Source of the DNA: CAYQQU01 sp964419545
GTDB taxonomy: Bacteria > Bacteroidota > Bacteroidia > Chitinophagales > Saprospiraceae
NCBI GenBank assembly: GCA_964419545.1
Contig: CAYQQU010000007.1
Span: 1-64,000, forward strand
Direction of reading: 5' to 3'
Length of the DNA: 64,000 bases
Part shown: positions 31,601 to 39,241 of the stretch, in pieces
Numbering within the stretch: position 1 is the stretch's first letter
Layout: each line of letters opens with the position of its first letter
The notes under the pieces: generated by a model
What the model was told of the DNA's origin: nothing
Databases searched by the model: none
The model's input: the letters and a program-made list of their open reading frames with translations, nothing else
Translations under genes and position numbers: made by a program

Positions 31601-33400
31601 ATGAGGAGCTTTTTTGTTTTGACCTTTTTATTCGTGGCGATCAGCCTCGGAGCGCAGGAAGTACAGCTCGCCCAGCAGTATTTCCGCAACGGAGAGTACG
31701 AAAAGGCGAGCGAACTATACGAAAAACTGTATAAAGCCAACGAACGCAACGATTTTTACTTCGATCGCTACGTCGACTGCCTGCTGGCGCTGGAACGCTA
31801 CCAGGAATGCGAAAAGATCGTGGCGCGCAATCTGAAACGCAACCCGCAGAACGTCAACCTCTACGTCGTCTACGGCAAATTGTTCGAACGCCAATACCGC
31901 GACGAAGAAGCGATGGAACAATACCGGGCGGCTATCGCCAACCTGCCCCGCGACCGCTACTCGATCATCCGTTTGGCCAACGCTTTTTCCGGACTGACCA
32001 AATACGAACTGGCCATACAGACTTACGAAAAAGGCGCTAAGCTGCTGAAAGACGAAGAACTCTTCGCCTACAACCTCGGCGACCTGTACCGGCGTAAAGG
32101 CGACTCCGAAAAGATGATCGAAAATTACCTCAACAGCCTGCAGGCTAATCCCGACCGGCTGGGCAACCTGCAAACGCTTTTCCAGCGCTATCTGCTGGAG
32201 GAGGATTTCCGGGAACTGAAGCGCCAACTGTATGAACGCATCCAAACCAACGAGGCCGAACTGCACTACGTAGAACTCCTCACCTGGGTCTTTATCCAGG
32301 AAGAAGATTACGCCAATGCGCTGCGGCAGGTGCGTGCGCTCGACCGCCGGTTGCGGGAAAACGGCGCCCGCGTCTTCGGGCTGGCCGAGATCGCCGCCGA
32401 TGACGGGGATTACCAAACCGCTATCGACGCTTACGAATATATCGTGGAGAAAAAAGGCGCAACTTCTTTTTTTTACCTCGACGCCAAACGCGAAGCGCTC
32501 CGGTGCCGCCGCCTCCAACTTGTGGAAGGATATGATTATACCCGGGAAGAACTGGCGTCTTTGCAGGAGGAATACGTGCGCTTCCTCGACGAGTTCGGAC
32601 GCTCGAAACTGACCGCTCCCATCATGGCGCAGCTGGCTTACCTCGAAGCTTTTTACCTCGGCAATCTGGAAAATGCGATCGCCATCCTGAACCAATTGCT
32701 GGATTTCCCGAACCTCGACCGCTACGTAGAGGCGGAAGCCAAACTCAGCCTCGCCGACTTCTACCTGATGCAGGGCGAAATCTGGGAGGCTACGCTGCTT
32801 TATTCACAGGTGGATAAGGCGTTCAAAGAAGATATTCTGGGCCACGAAGCCCGCTTTCGCAATGCCAAGCTGTCGTACTACAATGGGGACTTTCAGTGGG
32901 CGCAGGCCCAGTTTGACGTCCTCAAAGCTTCTACTTCCAAGCTGATCGCCAACGACGCCCTCGACCTTTCCGTTTTCATCATGGACAACCTGGGGCTGGA
33001 CACCACCGCCACCGCCCTGCAGATGTTCGCCGACGCCGAATTGCTGATCTTCCAGAATCGATTTGAACGGGCCCGTGCAAAAATGGACTCCCTTCAACAG
33101 AAATTCCCGGGCCACTCGCTGGAAGACGACGTGCTCTGGCTGAAAGCCCGCATCCACAAAAAGAAAAGGGAATTCGAACCGGCAGCCGCTATGCTGCAAA
33201 AGATCATCGATGATCATAGCGAAGGCATCCGGGCAGACAATGCGATGTTCGAACTGGCGGAACTATACGAAAATCAGCTCGACAATAAGGAAAAGGCAAT
33301 GGAGCTTTACGAAAAGATCTTTATTGAGTTCAACAGCAGCACCTTTGCGGTGGAAGCACGTAAACGCTACCGTAAACTGCGTGGGGATACGGTACAATAG
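31601..33400 (+). CDS. Secreted tetratricopeptide-repeat protein
   Basis: A 599-residue protein exported by a signal peptide ('RSFFVLTFLFVAISLGAQ'). The start is placed at ATG 31601 because the upstream frame to 31499 runs through the previous terminator. The mature part is TPR helices throughout: 'AQQYFRNGEYEKASELYEKLY', 'YGKLFERQYRDEEAMEQYRAAI', 'YNLGDLYRRKGDSEKMIENYLNSL', and near the end 'AMFELAELYENQLDNKEKAMELYEKI'. It is a periplasmic or outer-membrane scaffold of unknown partner; similar proteins are common in Bacteroidota. Confidence 0.88.
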   Translation: MRSFFVLTFLFVAISLGAQEVQLAQQYFRNGEYEKASELYEKLYKANERNDFYFDRYVDCLLALERYQECEKIVARNLKRNPQNVNLYVVYGKLFERQYRDEEAMEQYRAAIANLPRDRYSIIRLANAFSGLTKYELAIQTYEKGAKLLKDEELFAYNLGDLYRRKGDSEKMIENYLNSLQANPDRLGNLQTLFQRYLLEEDFRELKRQLYERIQTNEAELHYVELLTWVFIQEEDYANALRQVRALDRRLRENGARVFGLAEIAADDGDYQTAIDAYEYIVEKKGATSFFYLDAKREALRCRRLQLVEGYDYTREELASLQEEYVRFLDEFGRSKLTAPIMAQLAYLEAFYLGNLENAIAILNQLLDFPNLDRYVEAEAKLSLADFYLMQGEIWEATLLYSQVDKAFKEDILGHEARFRNAKLSYYNGDFQWAQAQFDVLKASTSKLIANDALDLSVFIMDNLGLDTTATALQMFADAELLIFQNRFERARAKMDSLQQKFPGHSLEDDVLWLKARIHKKKREFEPAAAMLQKIIDDHSEGIRADNAMFELAELYENQLDNKEKAMELYEKIFIEFNSSTFAVEARKRYRKLRGDTVQ

Positions 33401-33604
33401 GGACAAACCCAGAGCCGTAGCACTAAGCGGCGGTATTGGAAAGGAAGAGAAATAGCCCGTAGCCTAAGGTGGGAGTGCAGAACTGAAGAAGTTCCGGACC
33501 GGTCATTCATCCACTTGAATTACTACGATATGGCCGCCGTCAGGCGATGGCCTGAAAAAGAAGAAACCTGCTGTCCGGATGAATCATTGATTCTCCGACA
33601 GCCG

Positions 33605-33760
33605 CTACTTGAGGCGCTTCTCGTCGGAAACGGTCAGCTTATAACGCCCTTTAGCGCGGCGGCGCGCCAGTACCTTGCGGCCGTTCTTACTGCTCATGCG
33701 CGCACGGAAACCGTGCTTGTTCACCCGTTTTCTTCTCGACGGTTGGAAAGTCCTTTTCAT
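33605..33760 (-). CDS. rpmH: Ribosomal protein bL34
   Basis: Translating the minus strand from ATG 33758-33760 gives 51 residues beginning MKRTFQPSRRKR and continuing 'VNKHGFRARMSSKNGRKVLARRRAKGRYKL' in overlapping family blocks, which is unmistakably bL34. It is a very basic protein of the large ribosomal subunit. It is short enough to be missed by length-filtered gene callers. The usual neighbours rnpA and yidC are absent, and frr is the next upstream gene on the same strand. It is preceded by a structured leader of about 240 nt with a promoter-like TACTTTTG. Confidence 0.97.
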   Translation of the reverse strand: MKRTFQPSRRKRVNKHGFRARMSSKNGRKVLARRRAKGRYKLTVSDEKRLK

Positions 33761-34001
33761 ATGCTATTCGCGTTTATCGATGCACAGCATTCGCTGTGGC
33801 CATTAGTGCTTTGTCCCAAAAGTAACTGTCGGTAATTCCGGCCTCTTTTGGCGCTGCTCTTCAGTCACGTAGCTCTACGGCTATGCTTTGATTCGAGAGT
33901 AGAGCCCTTTCCCCACTCTTGAATGGGCGCCTCGATCAGCGCCAAGACACCCTCAGCGTTCTTCGAAAGAACTTCTGAGGCAAAGCACTGGTTTTGAAAA
34001 A
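33761..34001 (-). promoter_or_regulatory. Structured 5' leader of rpmH (three-way-junction-like)
   Basis: A 9-bp stem (33848-33856 with 33937-33945) encloses two hairpins: CGTAG-CT-CTACG at 33868-33879, and AGAGT…ACTCT at about 33896-33919. A further nested hairpin (CCTCAG…CTGAGG, with GTTCTT…AAGAAC inside) lies promoter-proximal at about 33951-33977. Such a long, folded leader before a ribosomal protein gene suggests control by protein binding or attenuation. No known leader family was recognised. The predicted 5' end rests on the -7 box at 34008-34015. Confidence 0.45.
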
Positions 34002-34007
34002 AGTGGC

Positions 34008-34015
34008 ACAAAAGT
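34008..34015 (-). promoter_or_regulatory. Candidate -7 box (TACTTTTG) of rpmH
   Basis: It matches TAnnTTTG on the minus strand. A -33 TTG at ideal spacing was not found. It lies 39 bp downstream (in the direction of transcription) of a perfect 28-bp palindrome. Confidence 0.45.
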
Positions 34016-34053
34016 ACGTTTATTTCGGGATATAGAAAAGGGAAAAGTTGAAA

Positions 34054-34081
34054 ATGGCGTCACTCCCGGGAGTGACGCCAT
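34054..34081. promoter_or_regulatory. Perfect 28-bp palindrome (possible operator)
   Basis: Each 14-bp arm is ATGGCGTCACTCCC or its exact complement, with no spacer. It is centred about 52 bp upstream of the candidate rpmH -7 box, in the 434-bp frr-rpmH interval that holds no gene. A second weaker palindrome (GAATGCCCGGGAATTTC) adjoins it. It could bind a dimeric regulator or be the remnant of an insertion. Confidence 0.5.
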
Positions 34082-34194
34082 GGAATGCCCGGGAATTTCA
34101 CTGCCTGCTTTCTTTTCAGTTGGTGCGGACACGACTTCCGATGGCCGGAGGGGGCGTACATTCCCCGGCCGGCCCTTCACTGGGGGCAGCGGGG

Positions 34195-34758
34195 TCAGAT
34201 GGTCATAATATCTTCCTCCTTTTTCTCCACCATTTTGTCGACCTGATCGCTGAATTTGTGGGTGAGGTCTTCGATTTGCTGTTCCATCCGTTTTCCGGCG
34301 TCTTCCGGGAAACCTTCCTTAATCCCTTTTTTGATCTGGTCCATGGCTTCGCGGCGGGCGTTGCGGAGGCTTACTTTGGTATCCTCTCCCAGTTTTTTGG
34401 CGCGTTTGACCATTTCTTTGCGCCGGTCTTCGGTCAGCGGCGGGATATTGATGCGGATCAGTTCGCCGTCGTTCTGGGGGGTAAAGCCGAGGTTGGCTTC
34501 CATGATGGCTTTTTCGATGGGGGCGACCATCGATTTTTCCCAGGGTTGGATGACGATGGTGCGGGCATCGGAAATGCTGACGTTCGCCACCTGCTGCAGG
34601 GGCGTCGGATTGCCGTAATAGGCAACCATGACGCCGTTGAGCATATTGGGGTTCGCTTTTCCGGTTCTTACTTTGATCAATTCGCGCTGAAGGTGGTCGA
34701 TGGATTCGGACATCGCCTCCGAGGCCATCTCGATGTGGGTCTCCATGTCTTCCTGCAT
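34195..34758 (-). CDS. frr: Ribosome recycling factor
   Basis: A 187-residue protein that, with EF-G, splits the post-termination ribosome. The family pattern is complete: 'ELIKVRTGKANPNML', 'VAYYGNPTPLQQVANVSISDARTIVIQPWEKSMVAPIEKAI', 'NIPPLTEDRRKEMVKRAKKLGEDTKVSLRNARREA'. The first two are the core of domain I/II; the last leads into the long C-terminal helix. The start is put at ATG 34758 (MQEDMETHIEMA), which gives the standard length; a longer frame from 34854 adds an untypical stretch. A hairpin follows the stop at about 34143-34172. Confidence 0.97.
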   Translation of the reverse strand: MQEDMETHIEMASEAMSESIDHLQRELIKVRTGKANPNMLNGVMVAYYGNPTPLQQVANVSISDARTIVIQPWEKSMVAPIEKAIMEANLGFTPQNDGELIRINIPPLTEDRRKEMVKRAKKLGEDTKVSLRNARREAMDQIKKGIKEGFPEDAGKRMEQQIEDLTHKFSDQVDKMVEKKEEDIMTI

Positions 34759-34898
34759 AATTACTAGATTTTCACGGTGAATCAGACGATAAATAAAGCT
34801 AAAAACCGGCTTTTGGCCAAGCAAAAACGCCCAAACCTGTAACCCTTTCTCCATTTAAGCTGCAAGGAGAAAGGGGTACGGTTCGGAAGCGAAAAAGA

Positions 34899-35588
34899 TT
34901 AATCGTTGGCGCCCGTGTAGCGCAGCACCAGATATAGCACCATGATGAGCGCCGACAAGGCGGCGGAGACGTAGGTCATGGCGGCCCACCACAGGGCGTC
35001 CTTGGCGCCGTCGTATTCGGTATTGCGGGCCACCCCGCTTTCGTCGAGCCACACCAGGGCCCGGCGGCTGGCGTCGAATTCAACGGGCAGCGTTACCAAA
35101 GAGAAGAGCGCCGTGACGCCGAATGCAATGATGGTGAGCAGCATGATCTGCGGGAAAGCATTGAGCAGCATAAAAGCGGCGAGCAGCAGCCACTGCTGGA
35201 TCATCGCCGAAAAATTGACGACGGGCACCAGAGCCGACCGCAGCTGGAGCATGCTGTAAGACTGGGCGTGCTGTACGGCGTGCCCGCACTCGTGCGCGGC
35301 CACCGCAGCGGCGGCGATGCTGCGTCCGTTGTACACGTCGGGGCTGAGGCTCACCGTCCTGGATGCCGGGTTGTAATGATCGGTGAGTACGCCCTGGCCC
35401 TGTACGATTTTGACGTCGCTGATGCCGTAGTGGCGAAGCATAGCCTCGGCGATGTCCCGCCCGCTCATTCCGGAACGGATGGGTATCTGGCTGTATTTGC
35501 GAAATTTGCCTTTCAGGCGGCGCTGGATAATGACGCCGATAATGGAGGTCAGTCCGATGATGACCCAATATCCTAAGTCGAATACCAT
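34899..35588 (-). CDS. Membrane zinc metallopeptidase (YugP / Zn_peptidase_2 family)
   Basis: A 229-residue membrane protein: TM1 at about 4-20, a cytoplasmic catalytic segment with 'AAAVAAHECGHAVQHAQSYSMLQLRS' (HExxH-like HECGH zinc motif, about residue 105-115), then two to three TM segments. Other family blocks are 'YNPASRTVSLSPDVYNGRSIAAAAVAAHE' and 'LPVEFDASRRALVWL'. Function in the family is not settled; a role in membrane-protein quality control is often suggested. It is encoded 24 nt downstream of serS. Confidence 0.9.
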   Translation of the reverse strand: MVFDLGYWVIIGLTSIIGVIIQRRLKGKFRKYSQIPIRSGMSGRDIAEAMLRHYGISDVKIVQGQGVLTDHYNPASRTVSLSPDVYNGRSIAAAAVAAHECGHAVQHAQSYSMLQLRSALVPVVNFSAMIQQWLLLAAFMLLNAFPQIMLLTIIAFGVTALFSLVTLPVEFDASRRALVWLDESGVARNTEYDGAKDALWWAAMTYVSAALSALIMVLYLVLRYTGAND

Positions 35589-35612
35589 GGCTGGATAAAT
35601 TTTGGGTACAAA

Positions 35613-36896
35613 TTATTGTTTGATAATCTCGAATCCGGTGTAGCGATGCAACACCTTTGGAATAACAATTCCCTCCGGGGTTTGGTTGTTCTCCAGCAGG
35701 GCGGCGACGATGCGGGCGAGGGCCAGGGCGCTGCCGTTGAGTGTGTGGACCAGCCGGTTGCGGTTGTCGGCGTCGCGGTACCGCATTTTCATCCGGTTCG
35801 ACTGGAACGCTTCGAAGTTGGAGACGGAGCTGACTTCCAGCCATCGTTTCTGGGCTGCCGAGTAGACCTCAAAGTCGAAAGTAAGCGCGGAGGTAAAACC
35901 GAGGTCGCCGCCGCAAAGCCGCAGGATGCGGTAGGGCAGCTGGAGTTGATCGAGCAGGCCGCCGACGTGCTGCAACATGGCCATGAGCGTGTCGTACGAC
36001 CGGTCGGGATGTTCGATGTGAACGATCTCCACCTTGTCGAACTGGTGCACCCGGTTCAGGCCGCGCACATCCGCCCCGTAGGAGCCTGCCTCTCTGCGGA
36101 AGCAGGGCGTGTAAGCCGTCATTTTTATCGGAAGATCCTGTTCGTTGAGGATGACGTCGCGGTAAATATTGGTCACCGGCACCTCGGCGGTAGGGATCAG
36201 GTAGAGGTCGTCTTTGGTGATGTAGTACATCTGTCCCTCCTTATCCGGGAGCTGCCCGGTGCCGCGGGCCGTATCTTCGTTGACCATCAGCGGCGGGGCG
36301 ATTTCTTCGTATCCGGCGGCCGCCGCTTCGTCCAGGAAAAAAGAGATCAGCGCCCTTTCGAGGCGGGCGCCGGCGCCCCGGAAAACGGGGAAGCCCGAGC
36401 CGGTGAGCTTGACGCCGAGCTCGAGGTCGAGGATGCCGTATTGCTGGGCGAGTTCCCAGTGGGGCAGCGCGTCGTCGGGAAGCGCCGGCAGCGGGTCGGG
36501 CCCGGGCCGGTAAACCTCGTTGTCTTCTTCGCTCTTGCCGGCCGGCACCGATTCGTGCGGTACGTTGGGCAGTTGCAGGAGCAACTCCTCCAGTTGGCGC
36601 TGGATGTCTTTGAGTCCGGTTTCCAGGGTTTCGATATTTTCCTTCAGCTCAGCGACCTTTTGTTTTTGTGCTTCCGCTTCATCGCGCCGGCCCGATTTGA
36701 AGAGGTTGCCGATCTCTTTGGAGATCCGGTTGCGTTCGGCGAGGCGGTTGTCGCGCTCGGTTTGCTGAGCTTTGCGCCGGTCGTCCAACGCGATGATGCG
36801 ATCGACGATGTCCCATTCTTCCTCAGGCCAGGCGCGCACTTCCAAACCGCGAAGTATACGGGCTTTATTCTCGCGAATGAAGTTGACTGTTAGCAT
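35613..36896 (-). CDS. serS: Seryl-tRNA synthetase
   Basis: A 427-residue class II aminoacyl-tRNA synthetase that charges tRNA-Ser (and tRNA-Sec where present). The N-terminal coiled-coil arm (about 30-105, 'LAERNRISKEIGNLFKSGRRDEAEAQKQKVAELKENI') grips the long variable arm. The catalytic core shows motif 2 'FRREAGSYGADVRGLNRVHQF' and motif 3 'GSALALARIVAALLENNQ'. 'GGDLGFTSALTFDFEVY' is also conserved. Full length, start ATG 36896. Divergent from rho. Confidence 0.97.
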   Translation of the reverse strand: MLTVNFIRENKARILRGLEVRAWPEEEWDIVDRIIALDDRRKAQQTERDNRLAERNRISKEIGNLFKSGRRDEAEAQKQKVAELKENIETLETGLKDIQRQLEELLLQLPNVPHESVPAGKSEEDNEVYRPGPDPLPALPDDALPHWELAQQYGILDLELGVKLTGSGFPVFRGAGARLERALISFFLDEAAAAGYEEIAPPLMVNEDTARGTGQLPDKEGQMYYITKDDLYLIPTAEVPVTNIYRDVILNEQDLPIKMTAYTPCFRREAGSYGADVRGLNRVHQFDKVEIVHIEHPDRSYDTLMAMLQHVGGLLDQLQLPYRILRLCGGDLGFTSALTFDFEVYSAAQKRWLEVSSVSNFEAFQSNRMKMRYRDADNRNRLVHTLNGSALALARIVAALLENNQTPEGIVIPKVLHRYTGFEIIKQ

Positions 36897-36977
36897 AAAA
36901 GGTTATAATTTCAGAAAAATCAAGCGGGAAGTGAACTTGTGTGAATAAGATTTGGTTACTTTTTTGCAAAGATACTA

Positions 36978-37006
36978 TTTGAATTGAAAAATTAAACGTA
37001 TTTTTG
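36978..37006 (+). promoter_or_regulatory. Bacteroidota-type promoter for the rho leader
   Basis: TTTG (36978-36981), a 17-nt spacer and TATTTTTG (36999-37006) fit the phylum's -33/-7 consensus. The start of transcription would be near 37013, giving a leader of about 445 nt before rho. Confidence 0.55.
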
Positions 37007-37012
37007 CTGCGA

Positions 37013-37458
37013 CGAAAGTTAGTACACACCACATTTTGACAGCACCCCGGCTTTTAAGGTGCGACGTCTCAATTCCTACTAGATTCCCACTATAAATACA
37101 TTAATGGAAGGAGTTGATATTGTTGGGGCAGAACTAACGCACAGAGCAATCACTCTTGGGATCAGAAAATTACTCTAAAGTTTTACGTAATGCATGCCCT
37201 GGTCTTTTACAGGGGGCTCAACGCCTAAGCGCGGGAAATAGGTTCCCGCTTGAGCCGCGGTGAACATCAGTGACGACCGCCTGGCAAATTTGTACTCCAT
37301 TAATTCATAGCTACCCCTCCCTGATTCGACGGGGCCTCAAAAGCGCTGCCGGACAGCGCGAGGCAATACGACCAAAGTTGACTCTTTACAAAAAAAGTGC
37401 TGACCCACAGACAAATTTTTCACTTCTACAAACAATTTAGTAACACATCGTTAAGGTT
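37013..37458 (+). promoter_or_regulatory. Long structured 5' leader RNA of rho (or an independent ncRNA)
   Basis: The leader contains a chain of clear helices: GCACC/GGTGC (37042-37062); CCCTG/CAGGG (37197-37214); GGCTCAA/TTGAGCC enclosing GCGGGAA/TTCCCGC (37215-37256); GCGGT/ACCGC (37257-37280); CCCC/GGGG (37314-37334); and GCCTC/GAGGC enclosing GCGCTG/CAGCGC (37334-37364). Adjacent stacking with no gaps between 37197 and 37280 suggests a compact fold. No in-frame upstream ORF was evident. Rho often autoregulates its own gene through leader termination, which would give this structure a role. No known riboswitch or RNA family was recognised. Confidence 0.55.
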
Positions 37459-39093
37459 ATGTTAGATATATTGCAGCTGAACGACATGCTTGTACCCGAG
37501 CTGAGAGAATTAGCAGAACAGCTCGGACTGAAAGGCTATAAACGTCTCAATAAGCAGGAACTGATTTATAAAATCCTTGATTATCAGGCCGTTGCCGGCG
37601 ACCAGGGCGGTAGCACCGCCGGCGCGCCGGCTGAGGAAGATGAGGCTTCCGACCAGGGGGAGCCGGATGGCGACGCGCCGGTGAAGAGCGCTTCCGACCG
37701 GGAAAATGCCGACAACTCCGACCAGGATGATGACGACCAGGATGATAGACGCCGTCGCCGGAGCCGGAAAAAGGTAGATCGCTCCAAAGGCGATGACCGG
37801 GAAAGCGACCGCCCCCGCAGCCGCGACGAAGGGGACGGCGACCGGGGCCGGAGCCGCCAGAACGGCCGCGACCGCGGGCAGGAGGAAAACAGAGAGCACG
37901 ACGAGCAGCAGTCCCGCCAGGCAGACGACCGCCGCCAGTCTCAGCAGGATAACGAAAAGTTCGACATTGAACTCGACGGCATCATCGAAGGGGAAGGCAT
38001 CCTCGAAATGATGCCCGACGGCTACGGCTTCCTGCGCTCTTCCGATTATAACTACCTCACTTCGCCGGACGATATTTACGTCTCTCCTTCCCAGATCAAA
38101 CTGTTTGGCCTGCGCACGGGCGATACCGTCCGGGGCGCCATCCGCCCGCCGAAAGAAGGGGAAAAGTATTTTGCCCTGCTCCGGGTTTCCAAGATCAACG
38201 GCCTCGATCCGCAGGATGTGCGCGAGCGCGTTCCGTTCGACTACCTGACGCCGCTCTTTCCCAATGAAAAGTACAAGCTCACTTCTTCGCCTACCGGCCG
38301 CGACTTCGGTAACCGCCTCATCGATCTGTTCACGCCGATCGGTAAGGGGCAGCGCGGCCTGATCGTCGCTCAGCCGAAAACAGGTAAAACATTTCTGCTC
38401 AAGGACGTCGCCAACGCCATCGCCAAAAATCACCCCGAATGCTACATCATCGTACTTTTGGTGGATGAACGCCCGGAGGAAGTGACCGACTTTAAGCGCA
38501 ACGTCAGCGCCGAAGTGGTCGCCTCAACCTTCGACGAGCCGGCTGACAACCACGTACGGGTCGCTTCCATTGTACTGGAAAAAGCCAAACGCCTCGTGGA
38601 AAGCGGTCACGACGTAGCGATCCTGCTTGACTCCATCACCCGCCTCGCCCGCGCCTACAATACCGTGGCGCCGGCTTCGGGCAAAGTGCTCTCCGGCGGT
38701 GTGGAAGCCAACGCCCTGCACAAACCGAAGAAGTTCTTCGGCGCCGCACGCAACATCGAAGGCGGCGGATCACTCACCATCCTCGCTACGGCCCTCATCG
38801 ATACCGGCTCCAAGATGGACGGCGTGATCTTCGAAGAATTTAAAGGAACGGGCAACATGGAGCTGCAACTCGATCGCAGCCTGGCCAATAAGCGGCTGTT
38901 CCCGGCTATCGACCTGACCAAATCGAGCACGCGGCGCGACGACCTGCTCCTCGACAAAGATACGCTACAGCGCATGTTCATCCTGCGCAATCACCTGGCG
39001 GATATGAAACCGGACGAAGCAATGGAGTTCCTGCTCCGCCAGTTGCAAAGCACCACCAGCAACGAAGAATTCCTGGCTTCGATGAACGGTTAA
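37459..39093 (+). CDS. rho: Transcription termination factor Rho with long charged insertion
   Basis: A 544-residue hexameric RNA helicase. Order: an N-terminal SAP-like helical domain (1-45, 'LNDMLVPELRELAEQLGLKGYKRLNKQELIYKIL'); a highly charged, low-complexity insertion (about 50-175, with D/R/S/Q-rich runs) predicted disordered; the cold-shock-like RNA-binding domain ('GILEMMPDGYGFLRS'); and the ATPase core with Walker A 'AQPKTGKTFLLKD' and 'LLVDERPEEVTDF'. 'SITRLARAYNTV' and 'GGSLTILATALIDTG' follow, the latter holding the R-loop region. Similar insertions occur in Rho of other Bacteroidota. Start ATG 37459. Followed by a strong terminator. Confidence 0.97.
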   Translation: MLDILQLNDMLVPELRELAEQLGLKGYKRLNKQELIYKILDYQAVAGDQGGSTAGAPAEEDEASDQGEPDGDAPVKSASDRENADNSDQDDDDQDDRRRRRSRKKVDRSKGDDRESDRPRSRDEGDGDRGRSRQNGRDRGQEENREHDEQQSRQADDRRQSQQDNEKFDIELDGIIEGEGILEMMPDGYGFLRSSDYNYLTSPDDIYVSPSQIKLFGLRTGDTVRGAIRPPKEGEKYFALLRVSKINGLDPQDVRERVPFDYLTPLFPNEKYKLTSSPTGRDFGNRLIDLFTPIGKGQRGLIVAQPKTGKTFLLKDVANAIAKNHPECYIIVLLVDERPEEVTDFKRNVSAEVVASTFDEPADNHVRVASIVLEKAKRLVESGHDVAILLDSITRLARAYNTVAPASGKVLSGGVEANALHKPKKFFGAARNIEGGGSLTILATALIDTGSKMDGVIFEEFKGTGNMELQLDRSLANKRLFPAIDLTKSSTRRDDLLLDKDTLQRMFILRNHLADMKPDEAMEFLLRQLQSTTSNEEFLASMNG

Positions 39094-39136
39094 CTACGAG
39101 CATGTTTGTAATACCGAGGTTGCTTTTAAATACTGA

Positions 39137-39183
39137 AAACCCACCCTGCTCGGCGCTTTGCAAAGCCCGGGCAGGGTGGGTTT
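39137..39183. terminator. Bidirectional terminator between rho and the mscS-like gene
   Basis: A 13-bp perfect stem (39137-39149 with 39171-39183) with a GCTTTGCAAAGC helix inside. The A/T ends give short T-runs on both strands. It serves the two convergent genes. Confidence 0.85.
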
Positions 39184-39240
39184 AGCCCGGATTATTCACC
39201 GGTTCTTCGCAACAGATTGATCCATGAATAATTCGGGTTA
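39182..39240. repeat. ~59-bp palindromic repeat, copy A
   Basis: The ends TTAGCCCGGATTATTCA and TGAATAATTCGGGTTA are inverted, separated by a conserved middle (CTTCGCAA, then GAT.ATCCAT). Copy B at 55152-55210 matches along the whole length, and a partial copy lies at 3015-3053. Each sits just beyond a gene's 3' end. Confidence 0.75.
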
Positions 39241-39241
39241 A

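Noticed and set aside
33515..33835. 106-codon plus-strand frame over rpmH
   Set aside because: The minus strand encodes an unmistakable bL34, so the plus frame is a shadow.
35616..36893. 425-codon plus-strand frame opposite serS
   Set aside because: Shadow of serS; same cause as above.
37300..37370. tmRNA or tRNA-like element in the rho leader (GATTCGACGGGG)
   Set aside because: No acceptor stem, no tag-coding frame ending in ALAA, and the loop length does not fit a T-arm.
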